Source: Bacteroidia bacterium (GTDB lineage: Bacteria > Bacteroidota > Bacteroidia > Bacteroidales > UBA932). Taken from it: a stretch of DNA of 64,000 nucleotides. The notes beneath the pieces were generated by a model that was not told the DNA's origin, made no database searches, and was given only the letters and a program-made list of their open reading frames with translations. Where the stretch lies: NCBI GenBank assembly GCA_021153285.1, contig JAGKTT010000002.1:1-64000 (forward strand), written 5' to 3'. Both the position numbers and the translations under genes were made by a program. Positions 7,491 through 16,241 of the stretch are shown here, one piece after another. Position 1 is the stretch's first letter; every line of letters starts with the position of its first letter.

Positions 7491-8513
7491 ATGATAAGAA
7501 GAGAATACATACATAATGATATCTTTGAGTTCGAGGCCGGCGGAAGCATAGAGGATCTGAAGGTCGTATATCACTGCTCGGAAAAGGAGTGGCAGAAGGA
7601 TGACCAGAGAAAGGTGATATGGATATGCCACGCCCTTACAGCCAATTCCGATGCCGAGGATTGGTGGCCTGAACTTGTAGGCCCCGGAAAGCTTTTCGAC
7701 ACAGAGAAATACTTCGTGATCTGTGCAAATATGCTCGGCTCAGCATATGGATCTTCAGGTCCGTCAAGCATTGATCCAAAGACTGGAAGGCCATATTATT
7801 TCGACTTTCCGGCAGTTACCGTACGCGATATTGTCCGTGCCAATGACCTTGTACGCCAGCATCTCGGCATCGGATATATTGACTTTATGGTCGGAGGATC
7901 GATCGGAGGATTCCAGTCTGTGGAATGGTCGATTATGAAGCCGGAAGTCATAAAGAGGGCTGTTTACATCGCCTGCGGAGTACGCGTAACACCTTGGCTC
8001 ACAGCATTCAACGAGTCAATGAGAATGGCTCTGGAGGCAGACCCTACTTTCCGCGAATGTGCTTCACTCAAGGGTGGAGAGACAGGACTCAGATGCGCTC
8101 GAAGCATTGCCCTCATCTCATACAGAAGCTACGAGGGATACAATGCCACACAGTGGGAGAAAGACGAGGACTGCCTGTTTGCCGACAGGGCGGGTTCGTA
8201 TCAGAGATATCAGGGAAAGAAACTTTCAGATCGTTTCGATGCTTATTCGTACTACTACCTGTGCGGATCCGTGGACAGCAACAATGTAGGTCGCGGACGC
8301 GGTGGTGTGGAAAAGGCACTGGGAAGCATACGGACAGAATGTACGGTGATCGGCATCGACAGCGACAGACTCTTCCCGGTGGAGGAACAGAAGATGATTG
8401 CAGAGAGTGTTCCAGGAGCGGTGTATCACGAGATCACTTCAAAATTCGGACACGACGGTTTTCTTCTGGAAAACGACCAGCTTACAGAGATCATCAAGCC
8501 ACTGTTACCATAA
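7491..8513 (+). CDS. metX: Homoserine O-acetyltransferase (MetX-type)
   Basis: A 340-aa alpha/beta-hydrolase. The nucleophile is Ser137 in GGSIGG, a GSAYGSSGPSSIDPKTGRPY motif is present, and the terminal catalytic His/Asp region reads FGHDGFLLE. It acetylates homoserine with acetyl-CoA (some MetX enzymes use succinyl-CoA), giving the substrate of MetY encoded two genes downstream. First gene of metX-thrA-metY, which joins the synthesis of homoserine to its use for methionine. Confidence 0.92.
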   Translation: MIRREYIHNDIFEFEAGGSIEDLKVVYHCSEKEWQKDDQRKVIWICHALTANSDAEDWWPELVGPGKLFDTEKYFVICANMLGSAYGSSGPSSIDPKTGRPYYFDFPAVTVRDIVRANDLVRQHLGIGYIDFMVGGSIGGFQSVEWSIMKPEVIKRAVYIACGVRVTPWLTAFNESMRMALEADPTFRECASLKGGETGLRCARSIALISYRSYEGYNATQWEKDEDCLFADRAGSYQRYQGKKLSDRFDAYSYYYLCGSVDSNNVGRGRGGVEKALGSIRTECTVIGIDSDRLFPVEEQKMIAESVPGAVYHEITSKFGHDGFLLENDQLTEIIKPLLP

Positions 8514-8565
8514 ACATCAGTGCTGGCGTCGGTAGAAACACCATCCACAAAAGTGGCATAAGAAC

Positions 8566-8580
8566 GTGGACAATGTCCAC
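8566..8580. promoter_or_regulatory. Perfect palindrome in the metX-thrA gap
   Basis: GTGGACA-A-TGTCCAC, a 7-bp perfect inverted repeat, lies 29 nt before thrA. A smaller CCAC/GTGG pair lies just upstream. It could be an operator or an RNA hairpin; nothing identifies the factor. Confidence 0.4.
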
Positions 8581-8609
8581 AAAATGAAACTATAAACATC
8601 ACACAATAT

Positions 8610-11072
8610 ATGCAGGTATTGAAATTCGGCGGATCATCCGTAGCAAATGCACAGAATATGGCGAAAGTCATCGACATTGTAACCAATGCGGTCGATCGTG
8701 ACAGAACCATACTGGTATCATCAGCCATCAGCGGATGCACCGATACCCTCATAAAGATCGGAACGCTTGCCTCGGAACGCGACGAGACCTACAAGGGTCT
8801 CATCGACGATCTCCAGACAAGACACCACGATATCATTGATTCCTTCCTTCCGGTAGAGAAACAGGAGGAGTCAAAAGAAGTATGCGACGGCTTGTTCGAC
8901 TCGCTAAGAAGCATTGCCCAGGGCGTATATCTCCTTGGAGAGCTCTCCCCTGCCAGCCTCGACGCTATCCAGTCGTTCGGAGAACTCTGGTCCACAAAGA
9001 TCCTCGCTACGAAACTTGCTTCCATCGGTATTGCCACCAAATGGATCGACTCACGGCAGATCATCCGCACAGTAGCCAAGGGTGACAAGAACGTCGTGGA
9101 TATTCAGAAGACATATTTCCGCGTGAACGAAATGGTGGAGACAAATCCTATCACCCAGCTTTTCGTTCTTCCGGGCTTCATCGCTTCGGACAAGCAGGGC
9201 AGGACCACCACTCTGGGACGCGGAGGATCGGACTACACCGCTGCCCTTTATGCAGTCGGCTGCAAAGCCCGCATTCTCGAGATATGGACTGACGTTCCGG
9301 GTATGATGACTTCTAATCCGAAAGTCGTTCCTACAGCCCGAACCATCAGCAATATCTCCTACAAGGCAGCCCTCGAGCTTTCGCACTTCGGAGCAAAAGT
9401 CATCTATCCTCCTACCATCCAGCCGGTTGTGGCAGAGGGAATCCCTATCTACGTAAAGAACACCTTCGAGCCTGAGGCTCACGGAACTCTCATCGAGAAG
9501 CATCCGCCTCGCAGCAAGGATTCCGTAATCGGAATTTCCAATTCGGACAATATCGCCCTCCTTTCTCTGGAAGGAAGCGGAATGGTCGGTATCCCAGGTT
9601 TCTCAAGCCGTCTCTTCGAGACCCTCAGTCAGAATGACATCAATATCATACTCATCACACAGGCATCATCTGTACATACAATGTGTATCGCCGTGTCTGA
9701 GAAGGATGCCGAGAAGGCGCGCGAGGCAGCTGACAAATGTTTCGCATACGAGATTTCCCTCGGAAAGCTCAATCCGCTCAAGGTCGAGAAAGGATTCTCC
9801 ATCGTTTGCCTTGTAGGAGACGACGTACTTAACCAGACAGGAGCGACTGGCCGAATGCTTGCTGCCCTGGGACGCAACAGCATCCCGGTACGTGCCACAG
9901 CACAGGGATCATCCGAAAGAAACATCTCTGTGATCATATCATCGGAAGATGCAGAGGGAGCCATAAAGACTATTCACAACGAGTTCTTTGACAGGAGAAG
10001 CGGAAAGGACATAAACCTTTTCATAGCCGGCTTCGGCACTGTCGGCAGGGCATTGGTGGACATCATTGCAAAGAACAGAGACAAGATTGCAGCACGCACC
10101 GGACGCCGCCTGCGCATCTGCGGACTTTCGAACAGCCGCCGCTTCATCATTGACAAGAACGGTCTGGAACTCAAAGACATAAAGGCACAGCTTGACAATG
10201 GAATCAGTGCTGCAGATGAGGCATACTTCACTCATCTGGCGACACTTTCGCTCGAAAATTCCGTGTTCGTGGACTGCACCGCCTCAGCTGATATCGCATT
10301 CAAATATATGAACCTCTTCAAGAGGGGCTATTCAGTCGTGGCCTGCAACAAGATCACATTCTCATTGCCATACCGCCAGTATGCTGCATTGAAGGAAGCC
10401 GCAATCGAGATCGGAGCAACCCTCCGATATGAGACTACAGTGGGAGCCGCCCTTCCTATCCTCGAATCGATTTCACGCAGCGTACACAGCGGAGACGAGA
10501 TCGTGCGTATCGAAGCTGTCCTGAGCGGCACATTGAACTATATCTTCAGCAATTATGCCGGAGGCGAGGGAGGCACTTTCGCAGAAGTAGTTAAAAGGGC
10601 GCAGGATGCCGGATACACTGAACCGGATCCAAGGCTTGACCTCAGCGGACGCGATGTATTGCGCAAGCTTCTGATTCTTTCACGTGAAGCAGGAGTACCG
10701 CTCGACGAGAAGGACGTACAGATTTCTCCGATTCTTGGAGAGGAATTCTTCGAAGGAGATGTAGAGGCATTCTACTCAAAACTGTCTGAGAATGAGGAAG
10801 TTTTTGCAGCCCGATACAATGAGGCGGCATCCAAAGGGCTGAGACAGCGTTTCGTAGCTTCCCTGGTGAAGGACGAAACTTCTGAGCTTGGATATAAGGC
10901 AAAGATAGGACTGGAGAATGTCGACGAATCGCATCCGCTCTTCACACTCAGCGGCACCGATAACTGCGCAATCATCCAGACCGACTTCTACCCGTCACCG
11001 CTAGTGGTTCAGGGAGCCGGTGCCGGTGCATATCAGACTGCTTCGGGAGTATTGAACGATATAATTATGTAA
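8610..11072 (+). CDS. thrA: Bifunctional aspartate kinase/homoserine dehydrogenase I
   Basis: An 820-aa fusion. The aspartokinase domain covers residues about 1-295 (KFGGSSVAN at the start, TTTLGRGGSDYTA). Tandem ACT regulatory segments cover about 310-460. The homoserine dehydrogenase starts near residue 466 with the NAD(P)-binding FIAGFGTVGRALV and continues with SGTLNYIFSN and EPDPRLDLSGRDVLRKLLIL. It carries out the first and third steps of the aspartate pathway; asd, encoded downstream, does the step between. The ACT domains imply feedback inhibition, probably by threonine. Length is normal for the fused enzyme. No separate TAnnTTTG promoter is seen, so it is probably co-transcribed with metX. 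Confidence 0.95.
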   Translation: MQVLKFGGSSVANAQNMAKVIDIVTNAVDRDRTILVSSAISGCTDTLIKIGTLASERDETYKGLIDDLQTRHHDIIDSFLPVEKQEESKEVCDGLFDSLRSIAQGVYLLGELSPASLDAIQSFGELWSTKILATKLASIGIATKWIDSRQIIRTVAKGDKNVVDIQKTYFRVNEMVETNPITQLFVLPGFIASDKQGRTTTLGRGGSDYTAALYAVGCKARILEIWTDVPGMMTSNPKVVPTARTISNISYKAALELSHFGAKVIYPPTIQPVVAEGIPIYVKNTFEPEAHGTLIEKHPPRSKDSVIGISNSDNIALLSLEGSGMVGIPGFSSRLFETLSQNDINIILITQASSVHTMCIAVSEKDAEKAREAADKCFAYEISLGKLNPLKVEKGFSIVCLVGDDVLNQTGATGRMLAALGRNSIPVRATAQGSSERNISVIISSEDAEGAIKTIHNEFFDRRSGKDINLFIAGFGTVGRALVDIIAKNRDKIAARTGRRLRICGLSNSRRFIIDKNGLELKDIKAQLDNGISAADEAYFTHLATLSLENSVFVDCTASADIAFKYMNLFKRGYSVVACNKITFSLPYRQYAALKEAAIEIGATLRYETTVGAALPILESISRSVHSGDEIVRIEAVLSGTLNYIFSNYAGGEGGTFAEVVKRAQDAGYTEPDPRLDLSGRDVLRKLLILSREAGVPLDEKDVQISPILGEEFFEGDVEAFYSKLSENEEVFAARYNEAASKGLRQRFVASLVKDETSELGYKAKIGLENVDESHPLFTLSGTDNCAIIQTDFYPSPLVVQGAGAGAYQTASGVLNDIIM

Positions 11073-11078
11073 TTGATA

Positions 11079-12353
11079 ATGGAAAAGAAACAATATAAAT
11101 TCGAGACCCTTCAGGTAAGGGCAGGACAGGAAATCGACCCGGTATCGAAGGGTACTGCAGTGCCTATCTATCAAAGCACCGCATACACATTCGACAGTAT
11201 GGAATATGGAGCAGAGCTTTTCGAACTGAAGCGTCCGGGTAACATATACACCCGCATCACCAATACGACCAACGAGGTCTTCGAAAAGCGTATGGCCGCC
11301 CTTGAGGGCGGTGTGGCGGCTGTTTCCACAGCATCAGGCCAATCGGCTGTATTCCTTTCGATCACCAATATCTGTGGTCCCGGGGACAATATCGTAGCTC
11401 AGCCCTTCCTTTACGGAGGTACATTCACTATGTTTGCGATCACACTCCGCGATATGGGTATCGAAGTACGTTTCGCTGCAAGTGATAAAGTTTCCGATCT
11501 GGAAGCTCTCGTGGACAGCCGTACCAAGGCTATCTTCCTCGAAAACATCGGTAATCCGGCATTCAACATTCCTGACTACGAACCGATTGTAGAGATGGCA
11601 CGTCGCAAGGGCATCTGTGTGATGGTGGACAACACCTTCGGTATGGGAGGTTATCTTTTCCGTCCTTTCGAATGGGGTGCCAATGTTTCCATCCATTCGG
11701 CTACAAAATGGATCTGCGGCCACGGAACCGCCCTCGGCGGCGTAGTTGTCGACGGAGGAAACTTCGACTGGACACCTGAGAAGTATCCTTTGCTGGCAGC
11801 TCCTTCAGAAAGTTATCACGGACTCGTTTACAAGGAAGTTTTCGGTGATGCCGCATTTGCAGGACGCGTTCGTGTAGACGGACTCCGCAATATCGGACCG
11901 GCAGCATCTCCGTTCAATTCATTCCTGATGCTTCAGGGTCTGGAGACATTGTCCTTGAGAGCTGAACGCTGCTGCGACAATGCACTTGCAGTGGCTGAAT
12001 TCCTCGAGAAGCACCCGGCTGTCGAGAGCGTGAATTACCCAGGTCTGAAGAGCAATCCGTACCACGAACTCGGATGCAAGTACCTGCGCCACGGATTCGG
12101 CGGTGTACTGACCTTCCGTGTAAAAGGTGGATTTGAGGCAGCCGCATCACTCGTCACCCGTCTGGAGCTCATCCTCCACGTAGGCAGCGTAGGAGATGCC
12201 AAGTCGCTCATCGTTCACCCGGCATCCACAACCCACTCCCAGCTCAGTCCGGAAGAACAGGTTGCGGCTGGTGTTTACCCTAATATGCTCCGTCTCAGCG
12301 TCGGTATCGAAAATGTCGATGACCTCATCGCCGATCTGAACGCAGCACTGTAA
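11079..12353 (+). CDS. metY: O-acetylhomoserine sulfhydrylase
   Basis: A 424-aa PLP-dependent Cys/Met-metabolism enzyme of the OAH/OAS sulfhydrylase group. The PLP lysine lies in SIHSATKWICGHGTALGG, the cofactor-binding segment is VMVDNTFGMGGYLFRP, and the C-terminal substrate loop is SLIVHPASTTHSQLSPEEQ. It makes homocysteine directly from O-acetylhomoserine and sulfide, matching MetX encoded nearby. The ATG at 11079 follows the thrA stop by six bases; an in-frame TTG at 11073 is less likely. Third gene of the operon. Confidence 0.93.
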   Translation: MEKKQYKFETLQVRAGQEIDPVSKGTAVPIYQSTAYTFDSMEYGAELFELKRPGNIYTRITNTTNEVFEKRMAALEGGVAAVSTASGQSAVFLSITNICGPGDNIVAQPFLYGGTFTMFAITLRDMGIEVRFAASDKVSDLEALVDSRTKAIFLENIGNPAFNIPDYEPIVEMARRKGICVMVDNTFGMGGYLFRPFEWGANVSIHSATKWICGHGTALGGVVVDGGNFDWTPEKYPLLAAPSESYHGLVYKEVFGDAAFAGRVRVDGLRNIGPAASPFNSFLMLQGLETLSLRAERCCDNALAVAEFLEKHPAVESVNYPGLKSNPYHELGCKYLRHGFGGVLTFRVKGGFEAAASLVTRLELILHVGSVGDAKSLIVHPASTTHSQLSPEEQVAAGVYPNMLRLSVGIENVDDLIADLNAAL

Positions 12354-12405
12354 ACAGATCGGATCCGGGCATCATAGCATAGCGTTTGATGCATAGTGTT
12401 ATCAG

Positions 12406-12446
12406 TCAGGCAATTAGCTCTTTCACGGTCGGTATTTTAACCGACC
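12406..12446 (+). repeat. Box-plus-hairpin repeat, copy 1
   Basis: TCAGGCAATTA (12406-12416), a 10-nt spacer, then the perfect stem GGTCGGT/ACCGACC (12427-12446, loop ATTTTA). The same arrangement occurs at 59963-60004. It could end the metY transcript, but no T-tract follows, so it may be a dispersed repeat rather than a terminator. Confidence 0.55.
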
Positions 12447-12505
12447 AACAAACAGCTAAAAACCTACACACCAACCACTTACACATCACGCTCATATAAT
12501 ACTCC

Positions 12506-12781
12506 GCCCCTCAAAGCAGTGATAAGTTTAGCGGCAAGGGATTTAGGAGGAGGGTAACGTAGATATATTTTCATATTATGTACGCCCCCTCAAAGCAGTG
12601 ATAAGTTTAGAATTGTCAAATAAAGTTATAAGGTAGAAAACTTTGAGCGTAGCGATAGCAAGTCCTTCTCCCGAGGAGGAGGATTTAGGAGGAGGGTAAC
12701 GTAGATATATTTTCATATTATGTACGCCCCTCAAAGCAGTGATAAGTTTAGAATTGTCAAATAAAGTTATAAGGTAGAAAA
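12506..12781 (+). repeat. Partly tandem repeats in the asd leader
   Basis: Unit A (25 nt, ending CAGTGATAAGTTTA) occurs at 12506-12530, 12584-12609 (one extra C) and 12726-12750. Unit B (beginning GAATTGTCAAATAAAG, 31 nt) follows the second and third copies at 12610-12640 and 12751-12781. A roughly 49-nt unit C (beginning ATTTAGGAGGAGGGTAACG) precedes them at about 12541 and 12670. The last B copy ends next to the asd ATG. Each A unit contains TAAGTTTA, one base away from TAnnTTTG, so the array may be a duplicated promoter/leader. No gene is seen in this 429-nt gap. Confidence 0.8.
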
Positions 12782-12782
12782 T

Positions 12783-13787
12783 ATGAAAGTAGCTGTAGTG
12801 GGTGCCACAGGACTCGTAGGCACCAGAATGCTGGAAGTTCTCGCAGAAAGAAACTTCCCTGTAACGGAGCTCCTTCCGGTAGCTTCGGCAAAGTCAGTAG
12901 GACGCAAGATTACATTCCAGGGAAAGGAATGGACAGTGGTAAGCGCTGAGGATGCGATTGCCGCACGCCCAGACCTGGCACTCTTCTCTGCAGGAGGAAG
13001 CACATCTGCAGAGCTTGCGCCAAAATTCGCTGAGGTAGGCTGCCGCGTAGTGGACAACTCATCTCATTGGCGTATGGACCCGACCAAGAAACTCGTGGTT
13101 CCGGAAGTCAACGGGGATGTAATTGAAGCCGAGGACTACATCATCGCAAACCCTAACTGCTCGACCATCCAGATGCTCCTTCCGCTCTGGCCTCTCCACA
13201 AGACTTACAAGATCAAGCGTATCGTAGTATCCACATATCAGTCAGTTACAGGAACCGGCTACAAGGCGATGGATCAGATGACAGCAGAGCGTGCAGGCGG
13301 CAAATGGGGAGAATATGACGCTGTATACCCGCATCCGATCGACCAGAACATCCTGCCTCATATCGACTCATTCCTCGAGACAGGCTATACCAAGGAGGAG
13401 ATGAAGATGGTCAACGAAACACATAAGATCTTCGGCGATGACAGCATCGGAGTATCCCCTACTACTGTCCGCGTTCCGGTTCAGGGAGGCCACTCAGAGT
13501 CGATAAACCTCGAATTCGAGAAGGACTTCACCCTCGAGGATGTACGCAGGATTATGGAGGAAACCCCTGGTGTGACTCTTCAGGACGACCCGGCAAACAA
13601 TGTCTATCCGATGCCTCTCTACGCCTGGGGCAAGAACGACGTCTTCGTCGGCCGTATCCGCCGCGATCCTTCCGTAAAATTCGGCCTCAACTTCTGGTGT
13701 GTAGCAGATAACCTCCGTAAAGGTGCCGCTACAAATGCTGTCCAGATAGCTGAGAAACTGATCGAAAAAGGATACCTGAAAAAGTAA
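12783..13787 (+). CDS. asd: Aspartate-semialdehyde dehydrogenase
   Basis: A 334-aa NADP-dependent enzyme with the N-terminal VGATGLVGTRMLEVL nucleotide-binding loop, the catalytic Cys in NPNCSTIQML and the later segment VPVQGGHSESINLEFEKDF with a catalytic His. It reduces aspartyl phosphate to aspartate semialdehyde, between the two activities of ThrA, and also feeds lysine/DAP synthesis. It follows metY after a repeat-rich leader, and three lipoprotein genes follow it with gaps of 6-9 nt. Confidence 0.95.
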   Translation: MKVAVVGATGLVGTRMLEVLAERNFPVTELLPVASAKSVGRKITFQGKEWTVVSAEDAIAARPDLALFSAGGSTSAELAPKFAEVGCRVVDNSSHWRMDPTKKLVVPEVNGDVIEAEDYIIANPNCSTIQMLLPLWPLHKTYKIKRIVVSTYQSVTGTGYKAMDQMTAERAGGKWGEYDAVYPHPIDQNILPHIDSFLETGYTKEEMKMVNETHKIFGDDSIGVSPTTVRVPVQGGHSESINLEFEKDFTLEDVRRIMEETPGVTLQDDPANNVYPMPLYAWGKNDVFVGRIRRDPSVKFGLNFWCVADNLRKGAATNAVQIAEKLIEKGYLKK

Positions 13788-13793
13788 GAGAAA

Positions 13794-14663
13794 ATGAAAA
13801 TCCAAATCTTCTCAGCATTGGCTGCAGCAGCTATGCTCCTGTTAGGATGCACGGAAAAAGACAGCCAGAGACAAGACCCTGTAATTCCCGAAGAAAGCGG
13901 TCTTCCGGAACTTCCAGCTGACCCTCAGCCGGATAATCTGTCATTCGACCACAGGATAATGCTCTTGCAGCATACGGGAACATATTGTCCTAATTGTCCC
14001 AGACTGATGTCATCCCTGAAACAGGTGGCTGAAGACAAGAATTATAGTGACAGATATCATCACGTAGCATCACATTCCTATAATGAAGAAGGTGATGCAG
14101 CCTATTCATCTGCGGCCGCCAATATATCCCAGGCATTCTGCAGCGGATATTATCCGGAGCTCACATTCAACCTCACCAAGGAAAGTACCGGCACTTCAAT
14201 CGAGCCAGCCGTCATTAAATCAAAGATAGACGAGCTTCATAAGGAGTCTGCTGATGTGGGCATAGCTGCCGCTGCAGCTTTCGGAAACGGTTCAATGAAT
14301 GTCAATGTAGAGATAAAGGCAGCAAAGGAAAATCTTTACCGTATCGCCGTCTGGGTTCTGGAAGACGGAATCGAATCCGAACAGGAGGGTGCATCAGAGG
14401 CCTGGCAGCACACGCATAACAATGCCGTCAGAGCAATGGCTGGCGAAAGCCTTAACCTGCGCATATACGGAAAAAAGACAGGAACACTTCAGGCCGGAAG
14501 CAAGCACAGCCACGGATTCAACATCAAGATGGAAGATGATTGGAAACCGGAGAAATGCAAGGCTTTGATCATTGTAAATGCAGCGGACAAAGACGGAAAA
14601 TATGACCTGGTAAACTGTGCCGTCTGCCCTATCGGATCATCTATCACATACGACTATAAATAA
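13794..14663 (+). CDS. Omp28-like outer-membrane lipoprotein
   Basis: A 289-aa lipoprotein. The signal peptide ends in LLLGC with Cys19, followed by charged residues (TEKDSQRQD) consistent with surface export in Bacteroidetes. The body resembles the Omp28 family: a thioredoxin-like opening with a CxxC (GTYCPNCPRL) and a beta-rich C-terminal half containing WQHTHNNAVRA. Omp28 proteins are secreted or outer-membrane proteins of unknown substrate; the CxxC hints at redox or metal interaction. It starts 6 nt after asd and 6 nt before the next lipoprotein gene. Confidence 0.75.
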   Translation: MKIQIFSALAAAAMLLLGCTEKDSQRQDPVIPEESGLPELPADPQPDNLSFDHRIMLLQHTGTYCPNCPRLMSSLKQVAEDKNYSDRYHHVASHSYNEEGDAAYSSAAANISQAFCSGYYPELTFNLTKESTGTSIEPAVIKSKIDELHKESADVGIAAAAAFGNGSMNVNVEIKAAKENLYRIAVWVLEDGIESEQEGASEAWQHTHNNAVRAMAGESLNLRIYGKKTGTLQAGSKHSHGFNIKMEDDWKPEKCKALIIVNAADKDGKYDLVNCAVCPIGSSITYDYK

Positions 14664-14669
14664 TTGACA

Positions 14670-16232
14670 ATGAAAAAGATACTGAATATACTGCTGATCA
14701 TTTCCGCCGCCCTCACCACATTGGCCTGCCAGGACGACACCACAGAAGAAATCACTCCTGAGAAGAAGTCCGGATTCAATATAGAGATCATCGACCTGCA
14801 TTCCAGCCACTGCAAGGTAAAGGTGACTCCTGACAATCCTGCCGACAGCTATTTCCTCGGAGTTGCCACAGAGGAATATTTCTCCACATTCGGATCAATC
14901 GAGGACATCGAGACAGCCGTTTCAAATTATATTGAAACGGAAATCCTTATGAATCAGGATATACCCCTGAGCGATATGCTGAAAAAAGGAGTGTATGAGC
15001 GAGAGGTCACAGGTCTTCAACCCAAGCAGCGCTTCATAGTCTTCGCCTGCCATACAGACAATACCGGAACAATTACCTCTGATATTGAATATGTTATCGA
15101 AACTACTCCAGAAATCACAGCATCCGTGAACAGTTTCGAGATAGAGATTGACCAGATCACGGCAACGAGCGCAATGCTTTTCATTACTCCGAGCAATGAT
15201 GACGACTATGTCTGGCTGGAATTCCCTGAATTTGTCTATGCAGATATGACAATGGAAGAGCTGGAGGCGTTCCTTCTTCAGAATTACAAGCCGTTCTTCC
15301 CTCTGCACACCAATTCCGGAGAAATGGTCCACTCATTCGACGGTAAGCTGGAACCGGACACAGAATATATGATCATCGTTTTCGGATATGACGGAGGTCT
15401 CACTACTCCTCTGACCACCAAGAAGTTCCGCACACTCAAGCCGAATGATGCCACAAACGTGACATTCGAATTCTCCTACAGCGATCTTACACCTCACAGC
15501 GTCAATATGACTTTCACTCCTTCAGACAACAGTGTGTCATATCTGGCAATCGTAGTGGATGAGGCTACTCTTGAAAGATCCGGAGGACCGACAGAGGCAG
15601 GAGTCAAGAAACTCATTGACAAAGAAATACAGAAAGCGATCTTATTAGGAGACTGCGAAAACAGAGCGGAGTTTGCAGAATATTATGCTCAGCGTGGCAA
15701 GCAGACCGGAAGTTTCTCAGTAGAGCCTGGAATGAAGCATTATGCCTGCGCGGTATGCGTAGATACAGAAGGTGAATATGCTTCGGAAGTGGGAATTGCC
15801 GAATTCACTGCACCGGAAGAGGCAACTACTGATGCTTCTGTAAGTGCGGCTTTCGACAAATGGTTCGACGGAGATGCATTGGCCGAGCTTGACAAGGAAT
15901 CATATGGAGATTACGCAGGCTGGGCAGTGCTCCCTATCAGATTTAACCTTGAAGGATCAGCCTCAGATGCCATATACACCATCTATCCGGTGTCAATAAT
16001 CAACGAGGAAGGAGCAACAGATGAAGATATCCGCGCCCTTCTTCTGGACAATTCCCTTCTCGGAGAATACAATTTCTACATAGAGAGCAAGGTAGACGTC
16101 CAGCTGGAATGGGACTGTGACTACAGACTATATATGATAGCCTTCGATGAGAAGGAAAATGCAGGAGAACTCGTTAGTATGGACATTCCTGCATTGACCA
16201 GAAGCGGAGCATCACCTGCAACAGAATTCTAA
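14670..16232 (+). CDS. Multidomain surface lipoprotein, Ig/FnIII-like modules
   Basis: A 520-aa lipoprotein with signal peptide MKKILNILLIISAALTTLAC and an acidic stretch after the Cys (QDDTTEEITPE). It contains about three beta-sandwich-like modules, each ending in an EPDTEYMIIVFGYDGG or KQRFIVFACHTD type strand typical of fibronectin-III-like folds. Its C-terminal module (FDKWFDGDALAELD, last residues SGASPATEF) is clearly paralogous to that of the 667-aa lipoprotein at 45729. The ATG at 14670 is preferred over an in-frame TTG at 14664. Function unknown; a binding role at the surface is inferred. Confidence 0.65.
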   Translation: MKKILNILLIISAALTTLACQDDTTEEITPEKKSGFNIEIIDLHSSHCKVKVTPDNPADSYFLGVATEEYFSTFGSIEDIETAVSNYIETEILMNQDIPLSDMLKKGVYEREVTGLQPKQRFIVFACHTDNTGTITSDIEYVIETTPEITASVNSFEIEIDQITATSAMLFITPSNDDDYVWLEFPEFVYADMTMEELEAFLLQNYKPFFPLHTNSGEMVHSFDGKLEPDTEYMIIVFGYDGGLTTPLTTKKFRTLKPNDATNVTFEFSYSDLTPHSVNMTFTPSDNSVSYLAIVVDEATLERSGGPTEAGVKKLIDKEIQKAILLGDCENRAEFAEYYAQRGKQTGSFSVEPGMKHYACAVCVDTEGEYASEVGIAEFTAPEEATTDASVSAAFDKWFDGDALAELDKESYGDYAGWAVLPIRFNLEGSASDAIYTIYPVSIINEEGATDEDIRALLLDNSLLGEYNFYIESKVDVQLEWDCDYRLYMIAFDEKENAGELVSMDIPALTRSGASPATEF

Positions 16233-16241
16233 AGAGCCGAT

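Noticed and set aside
7925..8587. A 220-codon plus-strand frame within metX
   Set aside because: Out-of-frame shadow of metX with Arg/Cys-rich, domain-free translation.
12506..12781. CRISPR array
   Set aside because: Repeats are few, of different lengths and nested, with no regular unique spacers and no cas genes nearby.
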